In this document: positions 5,487-5,670 of the stretch, piece by piece
How positions within the stretch are numbered: position 1 is the first letter of the stretch
Layout: the number at the start of each line of letters is the position of its first letter
Source: an uncultured Bacilli bacterium
GTDB taxonomy: Bacteria; Bacillota_I; Bacilli_A; RF39; UBA660
Direction of reading: 5' to 3'
Assembly (NCBI GenBank): GCA_934141575.1
Contig: CAKPCJ010000043.1
Coordinates: 1-5,670 of the forward strand
DNA length: 5,670 bases
Translations under genes and position numbers: made by a program
Notes under the pieces: generated by a model
Database searches by the model: none
What the model was told of the DNA's origin: nothing
The model's input: the letters and a program-made list of their open reading frames with translations, nothing else

Positions 5487-5670
5487 CTATGATGGATTAT
5501 AGGCTATTAGATATCCATCTTCACACCAGATTGATCTGACATTTCCTGAAGTTGTATCGGCCACTGTAGCCGGACCTTTGTTAATCCAGTTCTCACTTGT
5601 ATGTTTTTCATGTTTCAGTCTTAATCTGATATGGCCTGTTCAGGATACTCTGCATTTGACATGGACAAAC
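5487..5670 (-). pseudogene. 3' end of an unidentified gene with an in-frame TGA (runs off right edge)
   Basis: One minus-strand frame is protein-like up to the window edge: HVKCRVS, then TGA at 5640-5642, then TGHIRLRLKHEKHTSENW..., a stretch with VADTTSGNVRSIWCEDGYL, and a final AYNPS before TAG at 5487-5489. No ATG, and no ribosome site, follows the TGA to restart translation. About 41% GC over 5521-5670 by hand count, clearly above the rest of the window, together with a downstream terminator, argues that this was genuine coding DNA. The sense of both sides (CRVS[x]TGHIRL) fits a single substitution, for example GGA or CGA to TGA. I do not recognise the domain; alternating polar and hydrophobic residues suggest beta structure, as in surface or repeat proteins, but this is weak. 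Alternatively the true gene ends at the TGA and the rest is decayed 3' sequence. Confidence 0.55.

Overview
The window is very AT-rich, and nearly all recognisable genes lie on the minus strand. It looks like a methanogenic archaeon of the Methanobrevibacter/Methanosphaera type. Supporting signs are archaeal TATA-like boxes in front of genes, GGTG-type Shine-Dalgarno sites, oligo-T terminators, and a Zn-ribbon plus TPR protein of a kind common in Methanobrevibacter. The genus is inferred; no rRNA or marker gene is present.

Layout in minus-strand transcription order, right to left. At 5487-5670 is the 3' end of a broken, unidentified gene with higher GC than its surroundings and an in-frame TGA. 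An oligo-T terminator at 5439-5453 follows it. Roughly 500 bp of AT-rich sequence without a credible gene comes next, including a 21-bp perfect palindrome. A TATA-like box at 4954-4962 then opens a co-directional cluster of four genes: (1) a 162-aa unknown protein, ending at 4442; (2) a small gene with a good ribosome binding site (4182-4428), broken by a one-base frameshift in a short A run; (3) a ~612-aa unknown protein (2268-4106) built from a tandem duplication of a ~295-residue module; (4) a 495-aa Zn-ribbon plus TPR protein (776-2263). The ribosome binding site of gene 4 overlaps the stop codon of gene 3, so these two are probably translationally coupled. Next is a 65-aa acidic orphan with its own TATA-like box (478-675). 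At the left edge is the N-terminal part of a CxxC zinc-ribbon protein, probably an insertion-sequence transposase, whose start codon lies inside a strong inverted repeat.

How the genes work together cannot be read from known families. The repeat-built protein coupled to a TPR scaffold suggests a protein-protein interaction module. The small genes, the frameshifted gene, the broken gene and the flanking mobile element mark this as accessory, fast-turnover DNA. No CRISPR array, tRNA, rRNA or known defence gene was seen.
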